From the NCBI RefSeq assembly GCF_947489365.1, contig NZ_CANLDB010000002.1, positions 1 through 64,000 on the forward strand: a stretch of 64,000 bases of DNA. Reading direction: 5' to 3'. This DNA comes from an uncultured Nocardioides sp. GTDB taxonomy: Bacteria > Actinomycetota > Actinomycetes > Propionibacteriales > Nocardioidaceae. Numbering within the stretch: the stretch's first letter is position 1; each line of letters opens with the position of its first letter. The translations under genes were made by a program, and so were the position numbers. This document shows, piece by piece, positions 17,262 through 27,141 of this stretch. The notes under the pieces were generated by a model. The model saw only the letters and a program-made list of their open reading frames with translations. It had not been told where the DNA came from and made no database searches.

Positions 17262-18335
17262 TCAGAGCACCCGGACGCCCCGCAGCACCACCGCGGACGG
17301 CCGCCGCAGCACCGACAGGTCGGCGAGCGGGTCGGACGGGTAGACGACCAGGTCGGCCGGTGCCCCCTCCTCCAGCCCGGGGTGGCCGAGCCACTCCCGG
17401 GCGCGCCAGCTGGCCGCCCCCAGGGCGTCGTACGGGCTCATCCCGATGCGGGTGAGCGCCTGCACCTCGCCGGCGAGGTTCCCGTGCCGGGAGATGCCGC
17501 CGCCGTCGGAGCCGGCGTAGATCGGCACCCCGGCGTCGTACGCCGCACCGAGGGTGGCGGGCATGCGGCTGTAGAGGTCCGCCATCGTGGCGGCGTAGTC
17601 CGGGAAGCGCTTCTCCCCCGCCGACGCGTGCCCGGGGAACTCGTCGAGCTGCATGATCGTCGGCACCAGCGCGGTGCCGTGGGCGACCATCGCGTCGACG
17701 AGGTCCTCGGTCAGCCCGGTGCCGTGCTCGAGGCAGTCGATGCCGGCCTCGATCAGGCCGGGCAGGACGTCGTGGCCGAAGCAGTGCGCGGTGACCTTCG
17801 CGCCCTCCGCGTGGGCGGCCTCGATGGCGGCCGCGAACGCCGCGGCCGGGAAGGACGGCGTCAGGTCGCCGGCGTCCCGGTCGATCCAGTCCCCCACCAG
17901 CTTCACCCACCCGTCGCCGCGGCGGGCCTCCTGCGCGGCGTACGCCGCCAGCTCGTCCGGCTCGACCTCGTGGGCGTAGCCGCGGATGTAGCGCTTCGTC
18001 GCCGACAGGTGCCGCCCGCAGCGGATCAGCCGCGGCAGGTCGTCGCGCTCCTGGACCCACGAGGTGTCGGCCGCGCTGCCGCAGTCGCGGATCAGCAGCG
18101 CCCCGCCGTCGCGGTCGTCGACGGCCTGCTGCTCGGTCTCCTCGGCCCCGACCGGGCCGTGGTCGTCCAGCCCCAGGTGGCAGTGCGCGTCGACGAGCCC
18201 CGGCACCACCCACCCCTCGGCCCAGGTCTCGGCGCCGGCCTGCGGCTCGTACGTCACGCGCCCGTCGACGACGTACAGGTCGCGCGCCTCCCCGTCGGGC
18301 AGCACCGGACCCCGGACCCTCGCAGCAGCACCCAT
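17262..18335 (-). CDS. Metal-dependent amidohydrolase
   Basis: 357 residues of the amidohydrolase superfamily. Metal-binding features are visible in order: [22 protein letters not shown] (candidate carbamylated Lys), [17 protein letters not shown] and GSDGGG. The C-terminal [11 protein letters not shown] is the usual composite-sheet segment. Such enzymes hydrolyse cyclic amides, imidazolones or ester bonds; the substrate cannot be read from sequence. The ATG at 18335 begins at the first conserved residues. It meets the plus-strand membrane protein gene tail to tail with three bases between, so no terminator separates them. Confidence 0.85.
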   Translation of the reverse strand: MGAAARVRGPVLPDGEARDLYVVDGRVTYEPQAGAETWAEGWVVPGLVDAHCHLGLDDHGPVGAEETEQQAVDDRDGGALLIRDCGSAADTSWVQERDDLPRLIRCGRHLSATKRYIRGYAHEVEPDELAAYAAQEARRGDGWVKLVGDWIDRDAGDLTPSFPAAAFAAAIEAAHAEGAKVTAHCFGHDVLPGLIEAGIDCLEHGTGLTEDLVDAMVAHGTALVPTIMQLDEFPGHASAGEKRFPDYAATMADLYSRMPATLGAAYDAGVPIYAGSDGGGISRHGNLAGEVQALTRIGMSPYDALGAASWRAREWLGHPGLEEGAPADLVVYPSDPLADLSVLRRPSAVVLRGVRVL

Positions 18336-18350
18336 GCCCGGCAACCTAGT

Positions 18351-18498
18351 GCCGAGTCGGCACGTCTGCGCACCTCCAGGACGCCGAGTCGGCACGTCTG
18401 CGCAGGTTCTCCCCAGGCGGGACCGCTGTCGTGGGACGTCGTACGAGCCGGGACGTCGTACGACCGGGCGCGGAGCTGCGCAGACGTGCCGACTCGGC
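18351..18498. repeat. 32-base-period intergenic repeats, family A, inverted set
   Basis: Two direct copies of GCCGAGTCGGCACGTCTGCG(CA) start at 18351 and 18383, exactly 32 bases apart. An inverted copy (TGCGCAGACGTGCCGACTCG) lies at 18477-18498. The 72 bases between them hold two GTCGTACG motifs (18438, 18455). The set lies just upstream of the amidohydrolase start. Confidence 0.85.
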
Positions 18499-18991
18499 TC
18501 TTCTGCTTGATGAGTGGGTGGCGCCATCTCGTGCTGGAGCTCGCTGGGTCGTCTCGGGTCGGCTGCACGAAAGGACACAGTTCGCCTCGGCGGTGGGTGC
18601 GCCGGTGCGGCCTGGTGCGGTGTGAGGCGGCGAGAGAGCCCGCCCGGTGTCGAACTGTGTGCGTTCTGCACGGGACCAGGGGGCCTTGCGCCGAGGCGTG
18701 GCGGCGCCACGCGCCCGGCGCGCCGGTGGTCGACGGGGTCGCCAGGCGTTGTCCACCGTGACCGGGCGAGCCGCAGGGTTAGTCTCCTGAGGTCCTGCTG
18801 TCCGGCACGGTCCGGGACGACAGTTCCCCAGGGGAGTACCGGGGCGGACCCGGCCAGCTGTGGACGAGCGGTACTCCGTGACGTCTCGCACGAGCTTGGT
18901 CCCGCGGATGGGGCGAATCGTCACGGAGCACCGCGACCACGCCTCCCGACCGCGATCGGGCCACGGACCCACACAACCAGCAGGAGAGCCC
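18499..18991. other. Long gene-free stretch with inverted repeats
   Basis: About 490 bases between repeat sets, with no coding pattern I trust on either strand. It holds an inverted repeat 18564-18584/18651-18670 (19 or so pairing bases around ACACAGTTCG) and a second at 18868-18883/18919-18934 (15 of 16 bases match, around CTCCGTGACG). These could fold as RNA or act as operator-like sites; nothing more can be said. Confidence 0.5.
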
Positions 18992-19063
18992 GACTCGAGG
19001 TTTCCTGACTGCGCAGACGTGCCGACTCGAGGGCTCCTGGCTGCGCAGACGTGCCGACTCGGC
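18992..19063. repeat. 32-base-period intergenic repeats, family A, tandem set
   Basis: GACTCGAGG/GACTCGGCC blocks start at 18992, 19024 and 19056, giving an exact 32-base period. The 20-mer TGCGCAGACGTGCCGACTCG starts at 19010 and 19042. The last copy ends at 19063, directly against the stop codon of the NYN-domain gene. Confidence 0.88.
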
Positions 19064-19456
19064 CTAGAGGAGGTCGAGGAGCCAGGTGGGGCCGACGTAC
19101 TCGGCGCCGACCGCGAGGACGCGGCCCTGGAGGACGACGTCGGCGGTGACGACGGTGACGCGGGAGCCGGCCCCGACGGCCGCGGTGGCCTGGGCGACGA
19201 TCTCGCGGTCGCCGTCGCGGGGGGCGTGGACGACGCGGACGTGGGCGTCCTTGCCGGCCCTCACGCCGGCCTTGGCGCCGCCCTCCAGCACGAGCACCAC
19301 CTGCTCCTGGGGCACGGGTGCGACCAGCAGCGAGTCGTGGAGGCGGCGGGCGGCGCCGGGGCGGTCCTTCCACCAGCCGTCCGGCCGGGCACCGACGACG
19401 TTGGCGCCGTCGACGACGAGGACGGTCGCGGGCGCGGCCCGGGCGGCGGCGCTCAG
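19064..19456 (-). CDS. NYN/PIN-fold RNase-like protein with CTG start
   Basis: 130 residues. The motif TVLVVDGANVVGARPDGWW near the N-terminus is the acidic start of the NYN (PIN-like) nuclease fold; further acidic residues follow at VLVLEGG and VVTADVVL. YacP-like members of this fold cut RNA. No ATG, GTG or TTG exists in frame near the start; the only sensible codon is the CTG at 19456, which overlaps the ffh stop as CTGA. The gene ends against a 32-base-period repeat set. Confidence 0.75.
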   Translation of the reverse strand: MSAAARAAPATVLVVDGANVVGARPDGWWKDRPGAARRLHDSLLVAPVPQEQVVLVLEGGAKAGVRAGKDAHVRVVHAPRDGDREIVAQATAAVGAGSRVTVVTADVVLQGRVLAVGAEYVGPTWLLDLL

Positions 19457-21009
19457 CGCAGGTACTTCGAGAGGTCGGACGGCAGGTTGAGGTCCTTCGC
19501 CGCCTTCTCGTAGTCCACCGGCTCGCCGTCGGGGTTGCCGAACGGGGAGCCCTTCGCGGCGGGGGCCGGCTTGGCTGCGGCCGCCTTGGCCGGGTTGCCC
19601 GAGCGGCGCGCCTTGCCCTTCCGGGCCGCGGGCTTCGCCTTGCCCTTCCGCCCGCCGCCCATGCCGGGCATGCCCGGCATGCCGGGCATGCCGGGGATCC
19701 CGCCGCCCTTCGCCATCTGCTGCATCATCTTGCGGGCCTCGAAGAAGCGGTCGACGAGCTGGTTGACGTCGCTGACCTGCTGCCCGCAGCCCTTCGCGAT
19801 GCGGGCGCGGCGGGAGCCGTCGATGATCTTGGGGTTGGCCCGCTCGGCGGGGGTCATCGACTGGATGATCGCCTGGATCCGGTCGATGGAGCGCTCGTCG
19901 AAGTCCGCCAGCTGCTCGCGCATCTGGCCCATGCCGGGCAGCATCCCGAGGATCGAGGACAGCGAGCCGAGCTTGCGGACCTGCTGCATCTGCTCGAGGA
20001 AGTCGTCGAGGGTGAAGTCGCCCTGGCCGCCGAGGAGCTTGCCGGCCGCCTTCTCCGCCTGCGCGGCGTCGAAGGTCTTCTCGGCCTGCTCGATCAGGGT
20101 CATGACGTCGCCCATGTCGAGGATGCGCGAGGCCATGCGGTCGGGGTGGAAGACGTCGAAGTCGGTCATCTTCTCGCCCGAGGAGGCGAACATGACCGGC
20201 TTGCCGGTGACCGAGCGGATCGACAGCGCCGCACCACCGCGGGCGTCGCCGTCGAGCTTGGTGAGGACGACGCCGTCGAAGCCGACGCCGTCGAGGAACG
20301 CCTGGGCCGTCGAGACGGCGTCCTGGCCGATCATCGCGTCGACGACGAAGAGGACCTCGTCGGGCCGGACGGCGTCCCGGATGTCCGCGGCCTGCTGCAT
20401 CATCTCGGCGTCCACGCCGAGCCGGCCCGCGGTGTCGACGATGACGACGTCGTGCAGCGAGCGCTTCGCGTGCTCGATCGACGCGGTCGCCACCGACACG
20501 GGGTCGCCCACGCCGTTGCCGGGCTCCGGCGCGAACACGGGGACGCCGACGCGCTCGCCGTTGACCTGCAGCTGCTGGACGGCGTTGGGTCGCTGGAGGT
20601 CGCAGGCGACGAGGATCGGCGTCTTGTCCTGGTCCTTCAGGTACTTCGCCAGCTTCGCCGCCAGCGTCGTCTTGCCGGCGCCCTGGAGGCCGGCGAGCAT
20701 GATGACGGTCGGGCCGGACTTCGCGTAGCGCAGCCGGCGGGTCTCGCCGCCCAGGATCGCCTGGAGCTCGTCGTTGACGATCTTGATGACCTGCTGCGCC
20801 GGGTTCAGCGCACCGCTGACCTCCTCGCCGCGGGCGCGCTCCTTCACCGCCGCGGTGAACTCCTTGACGACCGGCAGCGCGACGTCGGCCTCCAGCAGCG
20901 CGATGCGGATCTCGCGCGCGGTGGCGTCGATGTCGGCGTCGGAGAGGCGTCCCTTGCCCCGCAGGTTCTTGAAGGTGTCGGCGAGGCGGTCGGAGAGGGT
21001 GGCGAACAC
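19453..21009 (-). CDS. ffh: Signal recognition particle protein Ffh
   Basis: 518 residues. Ffh binds 4.5S RNA and signal sequences and docks with FtsY. The NG GTPase domain shows the P-loop GLQGAGKTTLAAKLA, DTAGRLG and TKLDGDARGGAA; the Met-rich M domain follows (DFLEQMQQVRKLGSLSSILG, then RIAKGCG). A basic Gly/Pro/Lys tail with GMP repeats (GMPGMPGMPGMGGGRKGK) ends it. The GTG at 21009 begins the standard MFxTLSDRL N-terminus. Four-base overlap with the NYN gene. Confidence 0.96.
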   Translation of the reverse strand: MFATLSDRLADTFKNLRGKGRLSDADIDATAREIRIALLEADVALPVVKEFTAAVKERARGEEVSGALNPAQQVIKIVNDELQAILGGETRRLRYAKSGPTVIMLAGLQGAGKTTLAAKLAKYLKDQDKTPILVACDLQRPNAVQQLQVNGERVGVPVFAPEPGNGVGDPVSVATASIEHAKRSLHDVVIVDTAGRLGVDAEMMQQAADIRDAVRPDEVLFVVDAMIGQDAVSTAQAFLDGVGFDGVVLTKLDGDARGGAALSIRSVTGKPVMFASSGEKMTDFDVFHPDRMASRILDMGDVMTLIEQAEKTFDAAQAEKAAGKLLGGQGDFTLDDFLEQMQQVRKLGSLSSILGMLPGMGQMREQLADFDERSIDRIQAIIQSMTPAERANPKIIDGSRRARIAKGCGQQVSDVNQLVDRFFEARKMMQQMAKGGGIPGMPGMPGMPGMGGGRKGKAKPAARKGKARRSGNPAKAAAAKPAPAAKGSPFGNPDGEPVDYEKAAKDLNLPSDLSKYLR

Positions 21010-21098
21010 GTGTGTGAGGTCCCTGGGTCGGTGACTGGGTCGATGTCGCAGGGCCCGCGGGAGGGTCCGAGGGACCCCGGCTCGGGCGGTGGCCCAGC

Positions 21099-23339
21099 CT
21101 ATCCGGAGCCGGCGAGGGCAGCGCGTACGGCGTGGGCCGCGTCCGCGGCGCGGTCGTCGGCGAGCGCCCCGGCCCAGGCCTCCTGCAGGTAGAAGACGTC
21201 CACTGCCTGCGGCCCGAGGGTGTCCACGTGGGCCGAGCGGACGGCGATCTCCAGGCCCGCCAGCGTCGCGCAGACGTGGTGGACGACGGACAGCCGGTCG
21301 CTCGCCCGCACCTCCAGCACCGTCGAGGTGCGCGACGCCTCGTGGTGGACCTCGACGGTGGGCGGCAGCACGTCGGGGCTCCCGTCGAGCCGCAGCCGGC
21401 GGCCGACGTCCAGGCGCCCCTCGACCAGGGCGGCGAACCGCTCGCGCAGCACCGCGGGGTCGACCTCCTCGCTGACGTCCCACGCCGAGACGCCCCAGGC
21501 GTCCTGCGACCACGCGCGCGCGGCCCGCACCCGGACCCGCTGCAGGGCGAGGACGGCGGAGACGTCCGCCAGCAGCCCCACCCGGTCCCCCGAGACCACG
21601 GTGACCCGGGCACCGTCGGCCACGGGCTCGACCGTGAACGCCGCCCGGCGGGGGTCGCCGCGGACCGCGTCGGGGACGGTGACCTCGGGGTCGGCCACCC
21701 GCGGCGCCGAGGTGCCGGCCTGGCGGGCGAGGAGGACGGCGAGCACGCCGGCGGCGAGACGACGCACCAGGCCCGCCCGCCACGACGACCACGCCTGCGC
21801 CGACGCGGCGCGGGCGTCGGCCTCGGTGAGCGCCACCAGCAGCGAGAGCACCTCGGGGGTGCCGACCCGGTCGGCGACGTGGGCCAGGGTGACCGGGTCG
21901 TCGGGGTCGCGGCTGGTGGCGGTCTGCGACAGCAGCAGGTGCTGGCGCACCAGGGTGGCGACGACGTCGCACTCGTCCTCGTCGAACCCGAGGCGCTGCG
22001 CGATGCGCCGGGCGATCGGCGCGCCCTCGACGGAGTGGTCGCCGACCCCGCCCTTGCCGATGTCGTGGAGCAGCGCCGCGACGGCGAGGACGTCGGGCCG
22101 CCCGACGCTGCGGATCAGTCCCGCCGCCTCGACGCAGGTCTCGACGGAGTGCCGGTCCACGGTGAAGCGGTGCACCGCCGAGGCGTGGGGGAAGAGCCGG
22201 ATCCGCTCCCACTCCGGCAGGACGGCGGACAGCGCGCCGGTCTCCTCCAGGGTCTCCCACACCGGCAGCAGGCCGGGCCCGGCGGCGAGCATCCGCACCA
22301 GCAGCCGGCGGGCCTCCGCCGGCCACGGGTCACCCAGCGGCGCGCCCTCCCGGGCCAGCCGGGCCGCGGTCGCGGGGGCCAGCGGGGCGTCACGCTCGGC
22401 GGCCTCCGCGCAGGCGCGCAGCAGCAGCGCGGGGTCGGACTCCGGCCGGGCGCTGCGGTCGAGGACCACCTCGCCGGCCGCCAGGGCGACCCCCGGGGCG
22501 AGCACCTGCAGGCGGGGCCGGCGGGCGCCGCGGCCACCGGGACCGGCCAGGACGGCGTCGACCCGGCGCCAGGCCAGCCGGGAGAAGTGGGTCAGGCGGC
22601 GGCCCAGCTCACGCACGTGGCGCTGCGCGGCGACCGCGTCGGGCAGCTCCAGCCGCTCGGCGAGCGCCGGCCAGTGCTCGGGCGCGATGCGGTCGACGGC
22701 GCGTCCGGTGACGGCGTGCAGCTCGTCGCGGGCGTCGAGCAGCCCCCGTCGTACGGCGTCGGAGTCGGCCTGGGAGGCATCGACCAGCCAGCTCGCGACG
22801 AGCGCGCGCAGGACGGTCGCGTCGCGCAGCCCGCCGTGGGACTCCTTGAGGTCGGGCACCGAGGAGTGCGCGAGCTCGCCGGCCCGGACGTGGCGGGCGT
22901 GGGTCAGCGCCTTGAGCTCGGGCAGCCGGCGCCGGGCGTCGCGGCGCCAGTGGGCCAGCTGCTCGGTGCGCAGCCGCAGGCTGAGGTGGTGGTCGCCGGC
23001 GAGGTGGCGGACGTCGAGCTGGCCCAGCATCACCTTGAGGTCGTCGTGGGCCGCGGTGGTCATCTCGCTCAGCGACCGGACCGAGTGGTCGATCCGGCTC
23101 CCGGAGTCCCACAGGGGGTACCAGAGCTTCTCGAGCACCGCGTCGAGCGCACCGGCGGGGAGGTCGTCGTCGTGCACGAGGACGACGTCGAGGTCGGAGC
23201 AGGGCGCCAGCTCGCCGCGCCCGTAGCCCCCGACCGCCACGAGCGCCACCCCGGACGACGGCCCGCCGGCGTCGGCGTACGCCGCGGCGCACAGGGCGTC
23301 GGCCGCCTCGGTGCGGGCGGCACGGTCAGCGGCGCTCAT
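21099..23339 (-). CDS. glnD: PII uridylyltransferase/uridylyl-removing enzyme
   Basis: 746 residues. It modifies the PII protein in response to glutamine. The nucleotidyltransferase motif VAVGGYGRGELAPCSDLDVV is near residue 35; the HD domain (VAALLHDIGKGGVGDHSVEG) provides the removal activity; two ACT-like regions lie at the C-terminus (VVSGDRVGLLADVSAVL and VRASDRLSVVHHVC). Somewhat shorter than the enterobacterial enzyme, normal for actinobacteria. It lies downstream of amtB-glnB, separated by a hairpin. In some actinobacteria the modification is adenylylation; the sequence does not decide this. Confidence 0.93.
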   Translation of the reverse strand: MSAADRAARTEAADALCAAAYADAGGPSSGVALVAVGGYGRGELAPCSDLDVVLVHDDDLPAGALDAVLEKLWYPLWDSGSRIDHSVRSLSEMTTAAHDDLKVMLGQLDVRHLAGDHHLSLRLRTEQLAHWRRDARRRLPELKALTHARHVRAGELAHSSVPDLKESHGGLRDATVLRALVASWLVDASQADSDAVRRGLLDARDELHAVTGRAVDRIAPEHWPALAERLELPDAVAAQRHVRELGRRLTHFSRLAWRRVDAVLAGPGGRGARRPRLQVLAPGVALAAGEVVLDRSARPESDPALLLRACAEAAERDAPLAPATAARLAREGAPLGDPWPAEARRLLVRMLAAGPGLLPVWETLEETGALSAVLPEWERIRLFPHASAVHRFTVDRHSVETCVEAAGLIRSVGRPDVLAVAALLHDIGKGGVGDHSVEGAPIARRIAQRLGFDEDECDVVATLVRQHLLLSQTATSRDPDDPVTLAHVADRVGTPEVLSLLVALTEADARAASAQAWSSWRAGLVRRLAAGVLAVLLARQAGTSAPRVADPEVTVPDAVRGDPRRAAFTVEPVADGARVTVVSGDRVGLLADVSAVLALQRVRVRAARAWSQDAWGVSAWDVSEEVDPAVLRERFAALVEGRLDVGRRLRLDGSPDVLPPTVEVHHEASRTSTVLEVRASDRLSVVHHVCATLAGLEIAVRSAHVDTLGPQAVDVFYLQEAWAGALADDRAADAAHAVRAALAGSG

Positions 23340-23369
23340 GTCGGTGATCCTCCCTGGTGCAGGGGCGGG

Positions 23370-23427
23370 GACGGCACACCTCGGCCCCGCCTCGCCGGGG
23401 CGAGACGGGGCCGGGTGTGGTGCCGTC
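23370..23427. terminator. Hairpin between glnB and glnD
   Basis: A long GC-rich inverted repeat with GACGGCAC/GTGCCGTC ends (23370-23377 and 23420-23427) and further complementarity inside. It can end or attenuate the amtB-glnB transcript before glnD. Confidence 0.65.
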
Positions 23428-23465
23428 CCGGGTGCAGGCCGGTCCGGTCGTCGGTGGGAGGCGGG

Positions 23466-25129
<1,664 letters not shown>

Positions 25130-25245
25130 GGGACCTCCAGGGAGCGGGACGGAGAGGAGGGCGGCCGAGTGCGACCTCGCTGTCGCACCGCACCGCCCGA
25201 TGTGTCTCCGACCCTCTGATCCCGAGGTTTCACCGGGGTCGAGTC

Positions 25246-25295
25246 GGTGTTTCCGTCAGGAAACACCTCTCCGGGGTGTGTTACATCGACGTTTC
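25246..25295. promoter_or_regulatory. Candidate GlnR box and palindrome upstream of amtB
   Basis: GTTAC-N6-GTTTC at 25280-25295 reads GAAAC-N6-GTAAC on the amtB strand, matching two half-sites of the actinobacterial GlnR box. Next to it is a perfect palindrome GGTGTTTCC-N4-GGAAACACC (25246-25267). The location before amtB-glnB-glnD makes nitrogen control very plausible; binding is inferred. Confidence 0.55.
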
Positions 25296-25308
25296 GTCGG
25301 GCTGTGGA

Positions 25309-26493
25309 TCACCCGAGAAGAGCCTCGGTGAACGCCTCGGCGTCGAACGGTGCCAGGTCGTCGGGGCCCTCGCCCAGGCCCACGAGCTTCACGGGGACGC
25401 CGAGCTCGCGCTGGACCGCGACGACGATGCCGCCCTTGGCGGAGCCGTCGAGCTTGGTCAGGACGATGCCGGTGACGTTGACGATCTCCGAGAACACCCG
25501 GGCCTGCACCATGCCGTTCTGGCCGGTGGTGGCGTCGAGGACCAGCAGCACCTCGGTCACCGGCGACTGCTTCTCGATGACCCGCTTGACCTTGCCGAGC
25601 TCGTCCATCAGGCCGGCCTTGTTCTGCAGGCGGCCGGCGGTGTCGACGAGGACGGTGTCGACACCCTCCGCCTTCCCCCGCTTGACGGCGTCGAAGGCGA
25701 CGCTGGCGGGGTCGGTGCCCTCCGGGCCGCGGACGACCTCGACCCCGACCCGCTCGCCCCACGTGCCGAGCTGCTCGACGGCCGCGGCGCGGAAGGTGTC
25801 GGCGGCGCCCATGACGACGGACATGTCCTCGGCCCGCAGCAGGCGCGCGATCTTGCCGACCGTCGTGGTCTTTCCGGAGCCGTTCACGCCGACCACGAGG
25901 ACGACGCCGGGCTCCTCGCCCTCACCCGTGACGGCGAGACGCCGGTCCATGGACGGGTCGACGAGCGCGAGCAGCTCCTCCTTCAGCACCGCGCGGACGT
26001 CGGGCGACCCGCCGCCCTCGACGCGGAGCCGGGTGCGCAGGCGCTCCACGAGCTGCTGGGTCGGGGCCACACCGATGTCGGCGCCGAGGAGGGTGTCCTC
26101 GATGTCCTCCCAGGTGTCCTCGTCGAGCCGGTCGCGCGACAGCAGCGCGAGCAGGCCCTTGCCGAGACCGCCCTGGGAGCGGGACAGCCGCTGACGCAGC
26201 CGGACGAGGCGGGACGCCGCACCCTCGGGCTTCTCCTGGGTCGGAGCGGCCGGGGCCTCCGGGACCGGCGGGGGCTCGGCCTCCGGCTCGGCGACGTCGG
26301 TCGCCGGCGCGGTGGCGGTCGTCTCGTCGGTGTCCGTGCGCGGTGGCGCCAGGACGTCGGTGCCCCCGCCGGGCGTCAGGTCCTCGTCGGTCCCGCGGCG
26401 TCGGCGGCTGCCCGAGAGGAGTGCGACCCCCGTGACGCCGGCGACGAGCAGGAGGCCGACGACCAGCAGCACCCAGTCAGCGATGTAGCCCAT
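25309..26493 (-). CDS. ftsY: Signal recognition particle receptor FtsY
   Basis: 394 residues. One N-terminal membrane segment (about 4-25, DWVLLVVGLLLVAGVTG) and an acidic Pro-rich linker precede the NG GTPase domain: GVNGSGKTTTVGKIARLL, DTFRAAAVEQL, DTAGRLQNKAG, TKLDGSAKGG. It docks Ffh-ribosome complexes at the membrane. The N-terminal anchor is typical of actinobacterial FtsY. Confidence 0.95.
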   Translation of the reverse strand: MGYIADWVLLVVGLLLVAGVTGVALLSGSRRRRGTDEDLTPGGGTDVLAPPRTDTDETTATAPATDVAEPEAEPPPVPEAPAAPTQEKPEGAASRLVRLRQRLSRSQGGLGKGLLALLSRDRLDEDTWEDIEDTLLGADIGVAPTQQLVERLRTRLRVEGGGSPDVRAVLKEELLALVDPSMDRRLAVTGEGEEPGVVLVVGVNGSGKTTTVGKIARLLRAEDMSVVMGAADTFRAAAVEQLGTWGERVGVEVVRGPEGTDPASVAFDAVKRGKAEGVDTVLVDTAGRLQNKAGLMDELGKVKRVIEKQSPVTEVLLVLDATTGQNGMVQARVFSEIVNVTGIVLTKLDGSAKGGIVVAVQRELGVPVKLVGLGEGPDDLAPFDAEAFTEALLG

Positions 26494-26576
26494 GGCCGAC
26501 CATGTAACCAGACCGGTACGACGGGCTCGCGGGCGCGGCGCTCAGGCGCCGCCCGGCCCCGGTGGAGGAGCCTGCG

Positions 26577-26774
26577 TCAGCGGCGCGAGTGGTCGCGCAG
26601 GCCGCGCTGCTCGTCCTCGGACAGGGGCTTCAGGCGGTTCGACCAGCGGCGGACGGCGTCGCCGAACCACGGCGCGCCGGGGACCTCGGAACCGCGGTAG
26701 GGGTAGGCCACGAACACCACGACGGCGGTGGCGACGAGCAGGATCAGGAACATCGCGAAGACGATGAACAACAC
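26577..26774 (-). CDS. Small single-span membrane protein
   Basis: 65 residues starting at a GTG (26774). Residues 1-22 form a membrane segment (LFIVFAMFLILLVATAVVVF), then a basic cytoplasmic-style tail ending LSEDEQRGLRDHSRR. Upstream in-frame sequence looks non-coding. It sits between ftsY and a long repeat-bearing spacer; role unknown. Confidence 0.6.
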   Translation of the reverse strand: MLFIVFAMFLILLVATAVVVFVAYPYRGSEVPGAPWFGDAVRRWSNRLKPLSEDEQRGLRDHSRR

Positions 26775-27141
26775 GGACTTCAGGCCCTTCGGACTTCGGG
26801 TGCCGGGCCCCCCTGGCCTCGACTCACACCAGTGAAACACACCGGTGTGAGCCTTCGGTAAACCTCGGTCCGGGCCGTCCGGGACCCCCGTGGCGACCGT
26901 CTGTGGACAGCCCTGTGGAGGGCCCTCCGGGACGTGACGGAGATCTCGCCCGGGGGCGTCGCGACCCCGGACGAGGGTCCCGTCTCGTCGGATCTCGCGG
27001 CTCTGCCGTGGCCGGCCCCGCACCTCGATCTCCGCCGGGGCACACGCTGGTCGAGCAGCCCGCGAGCGCAGCGAGCGCGCGTCGTCGAGACCGCCGTACG
27101 ACGACCGGCGGTCTCGACGTGGCTTCTCGGCCGCCTCGGCC
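26775..27141. repeat. Gene-free spacer with inverted repeats
   Basis: 367 bases. An inverted repeat CTCACACC/GGTGTGAG lies at 26823-26830 and 26844-26851. From 27048 the sequence TGGTCGAGCAGC...GCGAGCGCAGCGAGCGC...GTCGAGACC, then ACCGCC/GGCGGT around a GTACGACG core and GTCTCGAC at 27111, resembles the dispersed GAGCGNAGCGAGC palindromic elements common between genes in high-GC actinobacteria. It probably ends the trpB-like transcript. Confidence 0.6.

Noticed and set aside
18514..19008. Open frame of about 160 codons on the plus strand
   Set aside because: Irregular composition, no domain, no ribosome site, and it runs over inverted repeats and the family A repeat zone.
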